DNA of 64,000 nucleotides from Eurosta solidaginis (taxonomy: Eukaryota > Arthropoda > Insecta > Diptera > Tephritidae): contig NC_090321.1 of assembly GCF_040869045.1 (NCBI RefSeq), positions 78,029,183 to 78,093,182 on the forward strand, given 5' to 3'. The position numbers were made by a program, and so were the translations under genes. The notes under the pieces were generated by a model that was not told the DNA's origin, did no database searches, and saw only the letters and a list, made by a program, of their open reading frames with translations. Shown piece by piece: positions 1 to 11,265 of the stretch (positions within the stretch are counted from its first letter, which is position 1; the number at the start of each line of letters is the position of its first letter).

Positions 1-712
1 GAAGAAGCTACAGGCCTGCCGAAATACTGCTCTCAGAATTTCCACGGGCTTTCTTATGTCCCCAGAACACCATCTGCATAATGAGGCGAGAATACTCCCC
101 ATCAGGGAGAGAAATGAGATGCTGACCAAACAGTTCCTGTTGAATACCCAGAAACCTGAGCATCCCAACAGACATCTGATTGAGAACCAGCACCGCCCAG
201 GGGCTTAAGGAGTCATCTCCGTAAGCATTTTGAGGAAATACCGCACGTGAGAACCCAGCCGTATGAAGCGAAAAAACACAAGCAGGTCCTTGGTGAACTC
301 CATAAACAGGCGTCGGACCTTTATGCCGGGAATTGCCCGGTGAATCCAGTACTCAAAGAAAAGTATCCAAAACTCGCGGAAGAGGAACGCATACTCCCCA
401 GGGAAACGCGTGTCACTCTTGCTCAACTTCGTTCTGGATACTTTAACAGGTTAAACTCTTACCTATCCAGAATCAACCCCGACATACAAAATGTATGCCC
501 CACTTGCAATGTGTCCCCACATGACACCAACCATCTCTTTAATTGTAGGGTGAAACCAACGCCTCTAACACCCCTTTCCTTATGGTCCACCCCTCTTGAA
601 ACAGCAAGTTTCCTTGGACTCCCGTTAGGGGATATTGATGACAATAGGTGATCGGTCGCGGCTGTTAGGTGGGGCGAAGCATTGCTACAACAACAACAAC
701 AACAACAACCAC
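1..712 (+). mobile_element. 3' end of a jockey-like non-LTR retrotransposon
   Basis: The window opens inside the last part of a LINE open reading frame 2. The first 240 bases translate in broken frames into the region just after the reverse transcriptase; the stretch NEARILPIRERNEMLTKQF is visible, and the open frame at 247-651 continues it. The copy ends in a CAA-rich tail at about 684-710, which fixes the 3' end and the strand. Related 3' ends occur at about 6500-6814, 14235-14838 and, reversed, 27390-28370. Stops and frameshifts show that this copy is dead. The 5' end lies outside the window. Assignment to the jockey group is from motif recall, not from a search. Confidence 0.75.
247..651 (+). 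pseudogene. C-terminal part of LINE ORF2 with Cys/His motif
   Basis: This 134-residue open frame is the C-terminal end of the LINE reading frame. It carries a zinc-binding-like motif, CPTCNVSPHDTNHLFNC (Cys, Cys, His, Cys), around residues 84-100, followed by the LSLWSTPLETASFLGLP segment that recurs in the other copies of this family. In its family this region follows the reverse transcriptase and is thought to bind nucleic acid. There is no start signal of its own: the first Met is internal to a longer ancestral frame. It is a remnant, not a separate gene. Confidence 0.7.
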
Positions 713-1221
713 TATGACATAAATTACAATTGAATGGGAAATACAAAACAAAAAGAATGTAAAATTTGGTAACACCAAGCAAGTTGACTGGATCATTAAA
801 CGTATAATGAAACAACACGGCACACTTATATCAATGACATTAGAGTGAAAGTCTATAATTAAGTGCCAAATTATATACGTTCACTCTTGAAAGGCCGGTG
901 GTGTAGTGTTGCGTGGAATTCACCTAACTTCGAATGCGTTTAACGTTACAAATATACATACACACAAACGTTCATATTTTACTGACCCAGATAGCCACTA
1001 CGAATTCATTCGCATTTGCCAAACCGCACAATATATCCATTCGTCATACCAACCAGCTTATGTGCGGATCATATTGACAATATGTAGGTCACTACAATAA
1101 AATGCTGACAAACAATTATTTATTATGAAATCATGTACTTTTTAGTATGTAAGCATTAATGTAATTATGTATGCGTAGGTTAAGAACTTTTGTATAAATA
1201 GAAATGGATTTCTTTAATAAA
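713..1221. other. AT-rich stretch without a recognised gene
   Basis: This is AT-rich DNA between two retrotransposon remnants. A 64-codon open frame at 906-1100 shows no recognisable motif and is probably chance. An AATAAA-like motif near 1215 abuts the next element. Confidence 0.4.
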
Positions 1222-1653
1222 CAAGGTTAGGTTAGGTTGAACTGGCCGGTCCATGAGGAGCTCACATAGACTGAATAAGTCCGTAGTGTTATCGGAGGTT
1301 TGTTTTAACGACCAAACTGTAAAACCCTATCAAAAACCAGGACCTTTGTTGCAAAATAACTCTGTTCCCTTTGCAAATACTAGAAGCTTCCTAGAATTTA
1401 AGCCACTTGCTGCTTCTAGATCTGATAGCTGTATCGCTCCTAATAGCTGGAGTCATAGCCTGGCAAGCGCAGGGCAAGAGCACAGAACGTGCTCAATCGT
1501 TTCCTCCTCCAGACCGCACTTCCTACATCTGCTATCACTGACCAGGCGGAAGGTAGTGTCCAGTCAGAATACCCGTCATGAGTCTACAGTCCTCTCTTTT
1601 TAATGATAGAAGCAACTTTGTTAGTCTAAGGTTGTAAGACCTGCACATAATCT

Positions 1654-2445
1654 TCAACACTTTACAGCCCCGCGCTTGAAGCCACGCCTATCCTGCTTGG
1701 TCGATGCGATGTGCACCTCTCGCCTTCGCTTAATTTCGCCCAGTCTAGTTGGGACGTCTACATAGCAAGCCTCAAGGGATGCGCGCTTTTTAGCTAGTTC
1801 ATCCGCTTTTTCATTCCCATCTATTCCCATATGCCCTGGGACGCAATATAGATGTATGCTTCTCCCTGTCCCGATTCTATCCAAGGACTGCTTGCACTCT
1901 AACACGCATTTAGATGCTGTGCTATGCGAGATTATTGCCTTAATTGCTGCTTCACTGTCAATATAAAAGTTAACACGATTGCAGCTTGGGCTATTTTCTT
2001 CCAGGGTTTCTACTGCTTTGGTTACGGCTACTATTTCCGCTTGGAAAACGCTACAGTAACCCGACAGCCTGTAGGATCTGTTTATTTCCGGATCAGCACA
2101 GTATACCGCAGACCCTACTCCTTCCACTACTTTGGAACCATCTGTGTACACTTGTATCGCCTCGTCTGCCATTTGAGCACCCTTGCGCCAACCCTCCACC
2201 TCTATTGTGGCCTTAAGATCGCCCTTGAAGCGCAGATAGGGAATCAGGTAGTCTGTTCGTCTTGTGATTGATGACGCTATACTACTATGGCCGTATGGTC
2301 GGCGTTCAAGCTGCCCCGAGGCATCGAGCCTGGTTGCAGTTGTTAACGCTATGTTCTTTGCTACCAGGTCTACAGGTGGAATGTGCAGAATGGCATACAG
2401 TGCAGCTGTTGCGGTTGTTTTCAGGGCTCTCGTAATGCTAAGCAT
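1654..2445 (-). pseudogene. RNase H domain of LOA/I-type LINE
   Basis: This 263-residue open frame carries a typical retroelement RNase H domain. The first catalytic Asp is in YTDGSK (about residue 101), the Glu in VFQAEIVAVTKAVE, the second Asp in NFYIDSEAAIKAI, and a late HM-DGNEKADELAKK block supplies the final His/Asp region. The catalytic residues look intact. The frame has lost its upstream reverse transcriptase and is not followed in frame by the C-terminal Cys motif, so it cannot make a working element protein. In the complete family the domain removes RNA from the RNA/DNA hybrid during target-primed reverse transcription. Confidence 0.8.
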
Positions 2446-2522
2446 TGATAGTCTGCATACCCCCTCTAATACGCATGGTCGGAGAAGGATGGTCTATCAA
2501 GAACCATCCAATCATACGGAGC

Positions 2523-3081
2523 TCAGTGTAATATCCAAGACTTTGCTGGATGTTGGACCAATATATGTGCTCCTGCAATCTGCAAATTGGTTTGCAGGAT
2601 GTAACAAAATAGAGATTCGCCTCTCTCGTTCGTATCTGCTCCTCCCCACGCATTGCGGTGCGCATTTGCATCCGCGCCTATGATCAACCGCATTTCGCAC
2701 CCTTCGTCTTGTACTAGCCTCTTGCACTCCATCGGTGGAACCCCCGCAGCATGGGCCATGTAGCAGGATGTCAGGATAAGTGCCTGCTTATTCCTTTGCT
2801 CGGCGGCCAGCACTACGAGGTCCTCAGGCAGCATTATGAATGCAGCTGTTTCCTTACCAATACTATAGCTCGCACCCCTCCTGCGCATAGTAAACGCCAA
2901 ATCCGCGCGCGCTAAGTCCAGAAATCTTTCCTCCCAATGAGAGCCACGGCTCCTGGATCAGCGCCACGTCAAACGAACCCTCCTCAAGGGTTAGGAGTAG
3001 TTCGTTCGACGCCACTTTATTGTGTTGGAGGTTTACCTGTAGGACTCGCAGCACCATTGGGCTGTTTGTCCCCTCCAGCAC
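2523..3081 (-). pseudogene. APE-type endonuclease fragments of a LINE
   Basis: Two overlapping minus-strand frames together cover the N-terminal endonuclease of the LINE. The 3081-2863 frame has VLQVNLQHNKVASNELLL and the catalytic-Glu block DVALIQEPWL. The 2900-2523 frame has the IIGADANAHRNAWGG block, typical of apurinic-like LINE endonucleases (the D-x-N-x-H region), followed by RGESL. A frameshift near 2880 separates the two. This enzyme nicks target DNA to prime reverse transcription. The copy is inactive. Confidence 0.7.
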
Positions 3082-3150
3082 CTTCGTCGTGACGTCGTCA
3101 TCCTCCCCTTGCCCTTTTGGTTTAGAGTGTTCGAAGCCCCCTTCAGCCTG

Positions 3151-4903
3151 TTGTAATTGTTAATAAACGAGAATGATAATTTAACGCTACTCATCAGCGG
3201 TTCTCTTCATTTACTTCAACATTTATTACAACTTCCTAAAACCTTCACGGAAAAAAAAATGTTTGTGGCTAGAAGTGCAGCATAAGGTGAAAGAAAGATG
3301 GATAATTATTTTAAGTGGTGAAAAGCGTCATATCCTTTGTGGCTCGAGAGCGCCCCACTCATCCTTCATTCCAATTGCTATCCTTCCATAATCAAGTTGT
3401 TTTATCCACTCTCCCCTTTCGAGAATAAGATTTTGTTGAAGCTAGTGTCAGAGTTATCTGTTTTTTCGGAAAGAAGTCTTAAGTGCTAAAAGTTTATAGC
3501 TAATTCCATGAAGCCCAATCAAAGAGCCCCTCTGATTCAACCCGGAGTATATAACGGTCTCCAATCTTTTAGCAGTACTGACTGTGTCAAGTTCAATAAT
3601 ATCGGCTGACCCAAGATTTTATATAGCCAATGAAGAGCATGACGGTGATGAATATATTATAATGAACGAGTTACTCATTTTCTGAGTACATTATTTTTTG
3701 ACATCACTATTAGGAAAATTGCACTCGAATTTAAGGTAAACGTGCTTGAACTAGTTTTTTTGAATAATAACATTGAATTTCAAACACTAATGATATGCGC
3801 AACAACTGTAGTTGGTCAAATACGGTCTCGCTTATAAAAATAGAAGCACCATTTACATCTAGTTTTTGAAATTTTTATAACTTATTTATTTATTTATTTG
3901 AAAGTCAGAAGGCAGGGGATACGCAGAATTCGAGTCCGCGAGGTTCGCGAAAAATCTGTCGAGAAATTCGATAGACTTCCATCCCAGTTGTGAAATGTTA
4001 CTGGTGTGTAGGCGATAGGCAGCGGATAATTCCTGAAGCGTTATATGGATACCCATATTCTAGATGCACAGAATCTCTACCTGCAGTGTGGACCATTTTT
4101 CGCTTAGAAGAAATGCCTGTCATGAGCTCTCATCCTTTCTCACAAGAACTTCTGACGAATTAGGACTTCGCTGATCGTTGCTAAAACCCCAGAATATTTT
4201 ATTGATGTTTGAAAAGGATGTGACGGCGCGACTACCGGCATCGTATGACGCCCATTGCAAAGCAAGGTTACTTGAAATAGCCCTTGATACTTTGAAAATA
4301 AATATAAGGTTCTCTAGAACTCAAATAACTCGCTCTAGGTGTCTTTCTAGTATTTTAAAATTACCGAAAGAGTTAAACGTCAAAACCCTCCCTGAAGCTT
4401 TGGAGGTATATTACAGATGAAGGCAATACTTTGTTCGATATGAACGCGGAATGCTCCGGTATTAGCATCTTCCAGTACTAGCTCTACTGCAGCCGAAGTG
4501 ATCTGTTTAGTACCTCAAACCTTTGGGTTAACTCATCTTATTAATCTGTTCTTCCAAGGATGTTGTGAAGCTATGGGATGTTTGAAGCTATGGGCGCCTC
4601 CGAAACATATTTTTGCGACTATCCATTGTGGATTCGTTTGAAGTTAAACACAAACTATTTTGCAGCAGAGCTATCACATAGGGGTGGCAGTTCATCCCAG
4701 ATAAGACTATAGTACGACACCAGAAGGCTCTGTTAACTATACTCTGGTTTGGGGTCGTAAACGATTTCCTCGTGTACCTACAATCCAGTGTTATTCGTAT
4801 ATAGTGACTAGGTAAGCAGAGCCGCGTAGACTGGCTGTATACTCTTGCAAAAAAAAGTTTACTGTTGGTAGTCAGGGTTTAATAAATAACTCAGAAGAAA
4901 GCA
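3151..4903. other. Intergenic DNA, no supported gene
   Basis: This is AT-rich sequence with short unrecognised open frames (the longest is 80 codons at 4178-4420). A TATT tetranucleotide run lies near 3885-3900. Nothing supports a host gene or a named repeat. Confidence 0.35.
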
Positions 4904-5128
4904 GTGGGAATGTTTCGTTGTGCTAAGGGGGAAGGAGCTGGTCTTTTTGGGCAGAGGCAATACGCTGACTATTTGAAACACCGCCTAAGTCGTTTTGAAC
5001 CCGGTGTAAGCTGCAAACTAAAGTTGCCCAATCTTTGTAATGTTTTCCAAACTGAAGTCACCGCTATTAGAAATACGGTGGAAGTTTTGCTTTCCAGTGT
5101 TCTTAGGTCTACCAAATTTAATATTTAG
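4904..5128 (+). pseudogene. Possible remnant of LINE RNase H
   Basis: A 74-codon frame contains CNVFQTEVTAIRNTVEVL followed by KFNI. It resembles the central block of the RNase H at 1654-2445 (CSVFQAEIVAVTKAVETL then NFYI). The flanking catalytic blocks are not readable. I take it as a much-decayed plus-strand relic of the same LINE group, but similarity over about 40 residues is all there is. Confidence 0.35.
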
Positions 5129-5574
5129 TGCTATGCCCTAAGTCGCATATTAGTATGAACAAATCTGGTCTGGAAGTGCCTGACTTCGTTCACTCCCTAC
5201 GATCATACGTACTTTCTTACCTAAATGGCGCTTAATCGCTTTAACAGTTTTGGACGCCTAAAAATGTACGCCAGTCATTTGAAAACAATAATAGCACTCA
5301 TAGCGTTTTCCAACGGAGTGGCGGTGTTCCTCTTCTTCTGATTTTTCCGTTGATTGCCGACAACAAAACATTTTTGGCCGGGCCATCTGCGTCCATTGGT
5401 CTAGCATGGCCGTTGGGGAAATGTATTAAACTATGTCTTTGGCAATTTAAAAATCTTCTTTGTTACACGGTTACACGCTTTAGCCAAAGCCCTGATCTTT
5501 CGAAATACTTTGCTCTCATATAGAATTTCGTTTCGTTTTCGAACGTTGTAATTCTCAGTTGGCTACTCGACTAA

Positions 5575-6190
5575 TATTTCATTTTTCATTTCATTTCATT
5601 TCATTTATTTAACAAATTTGTACAACTAAGAACTTAAGTCTTTTATATGTACATCAACTGACATTAAAAGCTTGTGCTAATACATTTTATGTAAATGGGA
5701 AGTTCGCAATATAAAAATTTAAAGAAAACTAAAATTTACCTACTGACATAAAAGTATGCGTTTAATATATGCACTTACTTAAATTAATCTTATAACTATT
5801 ACAAATTAATCGAGACACATGAATAGCAGAGGTACAGAAAACAATGAAAGGAGAAGCAAGGAAATTAGATGACATAAAGATTATTTTAAAAATAGTATTT
5901 TAGTCAAAATATAGAAGAAATATCAACATCTGCGAAGTATTTCAATATAATGCTTTTGAAGTTTCTATTATTCAGCCCTACTTTAATTGATTCGGGAATA
6001 GCGTTCCAAAGTCTAACAGCGCTAATAAAAAACAATCTGCTAGACGCTAAGTATTTAAACATCGGAACCACCAATTTACGGTTTCTTTGAGACCTGGTAA
6101 AATGCAGTTTGTCATAAAGATACTTGGGGAGCTTACAATAGTTTAAACATGAACATGCAGTTTCTGGCAGCCAAGTAATTAAGGATGTTG
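5575..6190 (-). mobile_element. 3' end of a CR1-like LINE
   Basis: Read on the minus strand, 6180-5950 translates into a C-terminal block ending in SSRLFFISAVRLWNAIPESIK. This closely matches the block SRLFFVSAVKLWNSLPIPIK near the end of the plus-strand element at 40757-42690, so both belong to related CR1-like elements. A non-coding tail of about 350 bases follows and ends in repeats of GAAAT (about 5580-5605 on the plus strand). The copy is truncated at its 5' side near 6190. Confidence 0.65.
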
Positions 6191-6499
6191 CATCCCAGAA
6201 TTTTATCCATCCAAGGTGATATGTGATCGTATCGACCTACCCCATACACGTACCTGGTAACATTATTGAAGGTTATATTGACTCCGAGTCATCTGAGTAT
6301 CGTAAACTGGACGAGGAAGGTTGTAGAGAATTCGGTGTGCCTTTGGTAATTTGGGATATGATATGTTGTGGGGTAGGAATATAATGCAAGGTAGAGAGCT
6401 TGGGGACTATTACAGCATATCATCCATGGCATCTAAAAGAATAATCAACAGAGGGCTTCGAAGTTGCAAAGGGGTTAAATGGGGTTACAATGATATACA
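6191..6499. other. Unassigned stretch between two LINE ends
   Basis: No gene or named repeat is recognised. A plus-strand open frame beginning at 6351 runs into the LINE end that follows and looks like chance coding. Confidence 0.3.
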
Positions 6500-6814
6500 C
6501 AAACCTCTGGACCTCTCTGCCAGAAATCGTCGGCGGACCCCGTTCTTAAGCATTAATAACCTGAACTCGCAGAAGAGGAAAGCATTCTCCCTAGGGAGAC
6601 GTGGGTCACTCTATCTGAACTTCGATCTGACAGGTTAAACTTTTACCTAGCCACACATGATACCAACCACCTCTTTAATTGCAATGTGGAATCAACGCCT
6701 CTAACTTACCTCTCACTCTGGTCCACACCTGTTGAAACTGCAAGTTTCCAATTTGTGAGTAGTCGCACCTATGTGATCGGGTGAAGCACTGCTACACCAA
6801 CAACAACAACAAGG
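6500..6814 (+). mobile_element. Decayed 3' end of jockey-like LINE
   Basis: This is a diverged copy of the 3' end seen at 1-712. The shared blocks are the segment around 6570-6640 (the ERILPRETRVTLAQLRSG region), the HDTNHLFNC region at 6655-6690, the stretch encoding CNVESTPLT and a CAA-rich tail at about 6797-6812. Several deletions remove parts of the Cys motif. Confidence 0.6.
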
Positions 6815-7599
6815 TTGAAAGGCTAGTTTGTCTGTGAATGTCATTCGCATTGAGCTCCGCAACTCAGGAAGGGTTAAATGTAATCATTTAATTGATGCCT
6901 TAAGAAGTGTTCGTGCTAACCTAACGTCCGAGATCGACCATATAACGGCCATTTTTAACGTCCAGGTGCAGAACGTAAGATACCCTTCTAGGGAAGAAAG
7001 CATAGAAAATGGTACGGGCCAGGCCCCCTTAGAGGCATTAAAATCCAACTTGATAAAGTCGAATCGCTGTCAGGATGAGGGGGAAACGGCGCGTATTCTT
7101 CACTTTCTTCGACAATTTTAAGGACTGCTAAGAAGACGTCTGAGATTTCTGGGCGTGCGGCCAGCGTGAGATATTTGGGTAGAGGTTGGGAAGGTGGATC
7201 TTTCACTCCTAGTTAAGCTGATCAGGGAAAGAAAGTGATTCATTTGGGACCACTAGGAAGTAATCCGGTTGGACGAATGTGTCCGGAATTCTTTAAAGGG
7301 CACTCAAAATGGACAAAAATTTCTTCGGGTGGAAGTGTGAGAAACTCCATTCACCCTCTAACCTGTCCGGGAAGCGCTTAGCCGAAATCGATTAAAGGCT
7401 CAGCTAATCGTTTTGATTGTTGTTTTGAGATGGCACCTTCCAAAGGGACTCCAATCTAAAGCTTAGCTGTTCAAGGTTTGCTTGGATTAGGCGAAAACAT
7501 TACGCCCCCCTCACAAGCTGATCGCTGAAGTTACAGTGCAGCATTTCAATAAGTAAGCTAAAACTTAAGATAACGTAAGAAAACAAAGGGATATACAGT
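6815..7599. other. Unassigned stretch with one 97-codon open frame
   Basis: The open frame at 6828-7121 (97 codons) has no recognised domain and no strong start context. It starts right after a LINE tail and lies upstream of LOA/I-type LINE sequence, so it may be a LINE ORF1 relic. That is a guess from position only. Confidence 0.25.
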
Positions 7600-8420
7600 A
7601 TGTTTGGCGGCTCTACCTTGTTGTCTTGCCGCCTGCAGACCTAATCACCAAATATATGGCCAGACAAGGCTTAAGCTCTCGGGAAGCTTGAGTGCAGTTC
7701 ATATGACCATACCAGTATAGCGCCACCTAATATCGGTCAAACGGAATATATAGTCCCCTGCCTACACTACGAAAGAGATCTTGGGCTCACAATTGAGCCG
7801 GACGGTTGGTGGCACGATGCACAAATGGCAGAACAAACTATACACGTGTATACCGATGTTTCTGCATTAACGAAAGCGGTCGGGTCGATGAGTTCACAAA
7901 TCGCCTGAATCTACGGTAGACGTCCCAATCTGTTTGGGAGAAATCAAAAGGAGGCAGTAGTTGCATATGATTTATCAAGCAGGAATGGCGTGAACAGAAG
8001 TGCGGGCTGCAAATTTTTAAGATCATTGGCAAATCCTACGACATTAGACTCACAAAGTGGCTCATATCTCTGAAGAGAGTAGACTTAAGGCTTACGATGG
8101 GCATACTAACTGGACACTGCCTTCTGGCGTCACATGCTTATAAGCTAAGCGTCATCACTAACAGCAGATGTAGGAAGTGCGAGATGCAGGAAGAAACGGT
8201 TGAGCACGTTCTGCATTCGTATCCTGCACTCGCCAGTTCAAGGCTCCAGACATTAAATGCGTCAGAGTTACCAGATCTAGGGGCAGAAACTAAGCTAGGT
8301 CCTAGAAAACTTATAGTATTTGCCAAGAATACGAAGTTATTTTATATCATAAGTCCTGGCATCTGATTGGGGCTCATCCATTTGGTCGTAAAACAAATTC
8401 TGTTAACACTATTTATTGAT
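7600..8420 (+). mobile_element. Rearranged LOA/I-type LINE 3' part
   Basis: This plus-strand copy belongs to the family seen reversed at 1222-3150. The segment around 7820-7850 encodes AQMAEQTIHVYTD, matching the start of the RNase H block. The open frame at 8097-8366 encodes the C-terminal Cys motif SRCRKCEMQEETVEHVLHS. The sequence then runs into the family's 3' untranslated end, near 8420. Most of RNase H is deleted and frames are broken. Confidence 0.65.
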
Positions 8421-9294
8421 CTGCCAGTTCAATCTGAACTAATGTTTTTTTTTGGATGCAACTGTACATATAATAGAGAAATTTAAAATTTGCATAGGTA
8501 TTGTAATTGCAATAAGTTCTCTGCTATTTATGCAATAAACATTTTGCGCTGGAACTAAGTTTTTGGGGGCCAAAGTATTAGATGGTTTATTGTGCAATAA
8601 AGTGCATGCAATTTATTTATTGTTTATTTTTGTTCTTTTTTTTGTTTTTGAATGGTAATTTGTTTTGTTTTAGAATTTTTGCGCTGATAGCAAATAGTGA
8701 ATTGGCTCGTGCGGGTGATCATTAATATTGTGATGAGTGACTAGATACCTTTATTAAATGACGAAAGCTCGAAAATGATCAGTTCAATTTCTTAATGCAT
8801 AACGCGAACAACGAAATGCGCCAAACGCGCAAGAGTGATAAGAACTAAAAAAAAAATAAAAAAAAAAAATATATATATAAAAATTAAGGCGCGAACAAGC
8901 CCATAAAAACATAAAATGTTTATGCTTAAAACTAATTAAGAATTATTGCTGAAAAAATTAACAATAAACAATTATAACTTAGTCATAAAATTAATGGTCT
9001 TTATTGATTGATAATGTCAAGAAATGATTAATAAATGATAATCCAATAATGCGAGTATTTGTTGTTATAAAGATCACGATAAATTTACTTAGCTAAAGAC
9101 TCTGCTTTGAAGGTGTGAATTTTAATCATTTTACGACGTCAATATGAATATGAGTTCGTAGTGATCGCGCGTATTAAAGAAGGCTTGCATGGGGAACGTG
9201 CCACAAGTGCACACATAAGTGCTGTGCAAAAGTACACATCACCGGATAGCGTTACGTAAAGGATACGCGAATTTCCAACCAGCGCGCGATCACA
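8421..9294. other. AT-rich upstream region of the first GDPD gene
   Basis: No coding sequence is supported. The stretch contains long A and AT runs (about 8845-8885). A TATAAA-like motif lies at about 9066-9071, roughly 225 bases upstream of the ATG, but no convincing initiator follows it. The promoter and any 5' untranslated exon of the downstream gene probably lie here; their exact place cannot be read. Confidence 0.35.
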
Positions 9295-11265
9295 ATGTTC
9301 TCACTTACAAAACTTGTAACGCTTTGCGTTTTGCTAAGTATTTTTGTCGCACTACCACGCGCCGCGCAATGTGATTCTTCCTACTATGAGAAATACTATA
9401 ATGCGCGTCGTTTCATACCGCTTAAACGTAACTCGTTGATTCCGTACAACTTTACTGTTTCACTTAATGATCATCCCATCGTCAGCTATGAGCTACTTGC
9501 TATGATCGGCAATGTCAAACAGCTGGGTTCATGGCGTGCAGATAAAGCAATCTTATTGAATCGCACACAAGATCATAAAGTGTGGACGGCTAGCGTAGCT
9601 TTGCCCGTAAATACAACAATCAACTATCGTTACTTTATTGCCGCCATCGATAATGAGACGGGAGTTGTGCATGTACGCCACTGGGAGTCGCATATTCAAG
9701 CGCGTAACTTCCGCGTTGGCACTGTGCCGAGTAATCGTACAGACATCTGTGGTTGGATTGATCCAAAACAACGTGAGCTGCAGCGCGGTTGGCTAAATGC
9801 AGGTTATATTGTACAATTCAAATTATTTCGTAATCCGCTAAATGTGAATGAATCACGTGAGGGTAATGAGGAGTTGCGTCTGAAGTTGCAATCGGTAGAG
9901 CCGCGTCGCTTGTCTGCTATTCTACCTTCAGCCAAAGCGTATACCGAATATGTACGCATGGTATATGGTGATAGTTATTTACGCCCACAACCGGATTTTG
10001 GTGTGCGCTATAAACCCAATGACATACTCATATTCCATTCGACGGTGTCGCAGTTGGATAAAGTTGCATATTTGCTGAAATTGTATGCCACGCAGAATGG
10101 CAATGAACTTGTGCGTCTAGTCGGCTATCAATATATATATCCAGAGTTTTTGCAGGGCACTGAGGGCAGTTTCACTATTAATCTCGTGTCGCCAGTTTGG
10201 TTGAATGCCATAGGCAGTTTGGAAGTGCAGTATTTGATTATAAAACCGCTACCCAATTCTACAGTTGATTTCCATACGTGCTTCGTGGATTATTGGCGCA
10301 AGACATGGACGGGTTTGGATGTGGGACATCGCGGTTTGGGTAAGAGTTTGAAACAGGCTACTAATGCGCCAGCAATTATCGAAAATACTGTCGCAGCGAT
10401 GAAAGCTTCCGCGGAGTTGGGCGCTGATATGGTCGAATTTGATGTGATGCTCACGAGTGATTTAGTGCCCGTCATATATCACGACTACTTCATATATGTG
10501 TGTATGGATCCGAAGACACCCACAAGCAAAGATGACCTTACTAAAGTGCTCATCAAAGATGTTACATACGAGCAGCTGAAGAACTTGAAAACCTATCAAG
10601 TGATAGGCAATAAAATTATTGAATATCCCGCACACAATAATGTCGAGCAAGAAGATCAACGTCTGTTTCCGCTTTTCGAAGATTTCCTCACCAAAGTGAA
10701 TAAGACACTTGGTTTCGATATTGAAATAAAATGGCCGCAGTGGCGTATGGATGGCGTGCTGGAGAGCGTACAAACAATTGATAAGAACACTTATATTGAT
10801 CGTATTCTGGATGTTATGTTACGTCATGGCTGCGGGCGTTTGAGTTTTTTCACAAGCTTTGATGCGGATATTTGCACTTTGTTGCGTTTCAAGCAAAATA
10901 TCTATCCGGTAATGTTTCTCTCATCCTCAATATTAGGCGCCTATATGGATCCACGCGCCGATTCAATTTACGATTCAGTGAATAATGCGCAAGCTTTTGA
11001 TTTGGCGGGAATCGTACCGAGTGCTGTGCACATAAAAAATGATCCCAGTTTGGTTGAGGTGGCGTTAAAGCAGGGTAAGAAGATATTCCTCTGGGGTGAT
11101 GCTCTGAAGGATTCAGAAACAATTGCTTGGTTTAAAGCTCAAGGTCCAACAGGTGTAATTTATGATCGTTTAGATCTTTCGCTGCCACCAAATAAGCACA
11201 GTCTTTTTGGGCTAGAAGACGATGCAACGGAATTGTTTCAATTGCAATGTGCAACGCACCAGTAA
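9295..11265 (+). CDS. Secreted GPCPD1-like glycerophosphodiester phosphodiesterase
   Basis: This 656-residue intronless gene should hydrolyse glycerophosphodiesters such as glycerophosphocholine. Residues 1-26 form a signal peptide with a hydrophobic core (VTLCVLLSIFVAL) and likely cleavage after AAQC. A CBM20 starch-binding-like domain spans about 48-150 (YELLAMIGNVKQLGSW and YRYFIA blocks). The GDPD domain spans about 338-640 with HRG at 345-347, EN at 363-364, EFD at 381-383 and HD at 396-397, all intact. Seven N-x-S/T sequons (N52, 89, 106, 120, 147, 185, 321) support passage through the secretory pathway. Length matches animal GPCPD1 (about 670). The start is chosen because it gives the signal peptide and has a good context (gatcacaATG). 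It is the first of three tandem paralogues and the only one with a signal peptide. Family known; secretion and substrate inferred. Confidence 0.93.
   Translation: MFSLTKLVTLCVLLSIFVALPRAAQCDSSYYEKYYNARRFIPLKRNSLIPYNFTVSLNDHPIVSYELLAMIGNVKQLGSWRADKAILLNRTQDHKVWTASVALPVNTTINYRYFIAAIDNETGVVHVRHWESHIQARNFRVGTVPSNRTDICGWIDPKQRELQRGWLNAGYIVQFKLFRNPLNVNESREGNEELRLKLQSVEPRRLSAILPSAKAYTEYVRMVYGDSYLRPQPDFGVRYKPNDILIFHSTVSQLDKVAYLLKLYATQNGNELVRLVGYQYIYPEFLQGTEGSFTINLVSPVWLNAIGSLEVQYLIIKPLPNSTVDFHTCFVDYWRKTWTGLDVGHRGLGKSLKQATNAPAIIENTVAAMKASAELGADMVEFDVMLTSDLVPVIYHDYFIYVCMDPKTPTSKDDLTKVLIKDVTYEQLKNLKTYQVIGNKIIEYPAHNNVEQEDQRLFPLFEDFLTKVNKTLGFDIEIKWPQWRMDGVLESVQTIDKNTYIDRILDVMLRHGCGRLSFFTSFDADICTLLRFKQNIYPVMFLSSSILGAYMDPRADSIYDSVNNAQAFDLAGIVPSAVHIKNDPSLVEVALKQGKKIFLWGDALKDSETIAWFKAQGPTGVIYDRLDLSLPPNKHSLFGLEDDATELFQLQCATHQ

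Larger units (their letters stand above)
1222..3150 (-). mobile_element. Internally deleted LOA/I-type LINE copy
   Basis: This is a minus-strand non-LTR retrotransposon. From its 5' side it has an APE-type endonuclease (about 3081-2523, in two frames), then directly an RNase H domain (2445-1654), then a C-terminal Cys-rich segment at about 1600-1300 (readable as SDSRCRKCGLEEETIEHVL). The whole reverse transcriptase is missing between endonuclease and RNase H, so the copy carries a large internal deletion. The 3' end, at the left, is AACCTAACCTAACC in the element's own sense. Similar pieces lie at 7600-8420, 42952-43735, 44300-45425, 52440-52760, 56216-57155 and 63905-64000. The order EN-(RT)-RNase H-CCHC fits LOA- or I-clade elements; the clade is inferred. 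Confidence 0.75.

Noticed and set aside
1253..1603. 116-codon plus-strand frame
   Set aside because: It is the complement of the LINE C-terminal Cys motif region, which reads sensibly only on the minus strand.
2264..2683. 139-codon plus-strand frame
   Set aside because: It lies opposite LINE endonuclease and RNase H coding and has no domain.
9553..11122. Minus-strand open frames inside gene 1 (and likewise inside genes 2 and 3)
   Set aside because: They are mirror frames of strongly coding sequence with no independent motifs.
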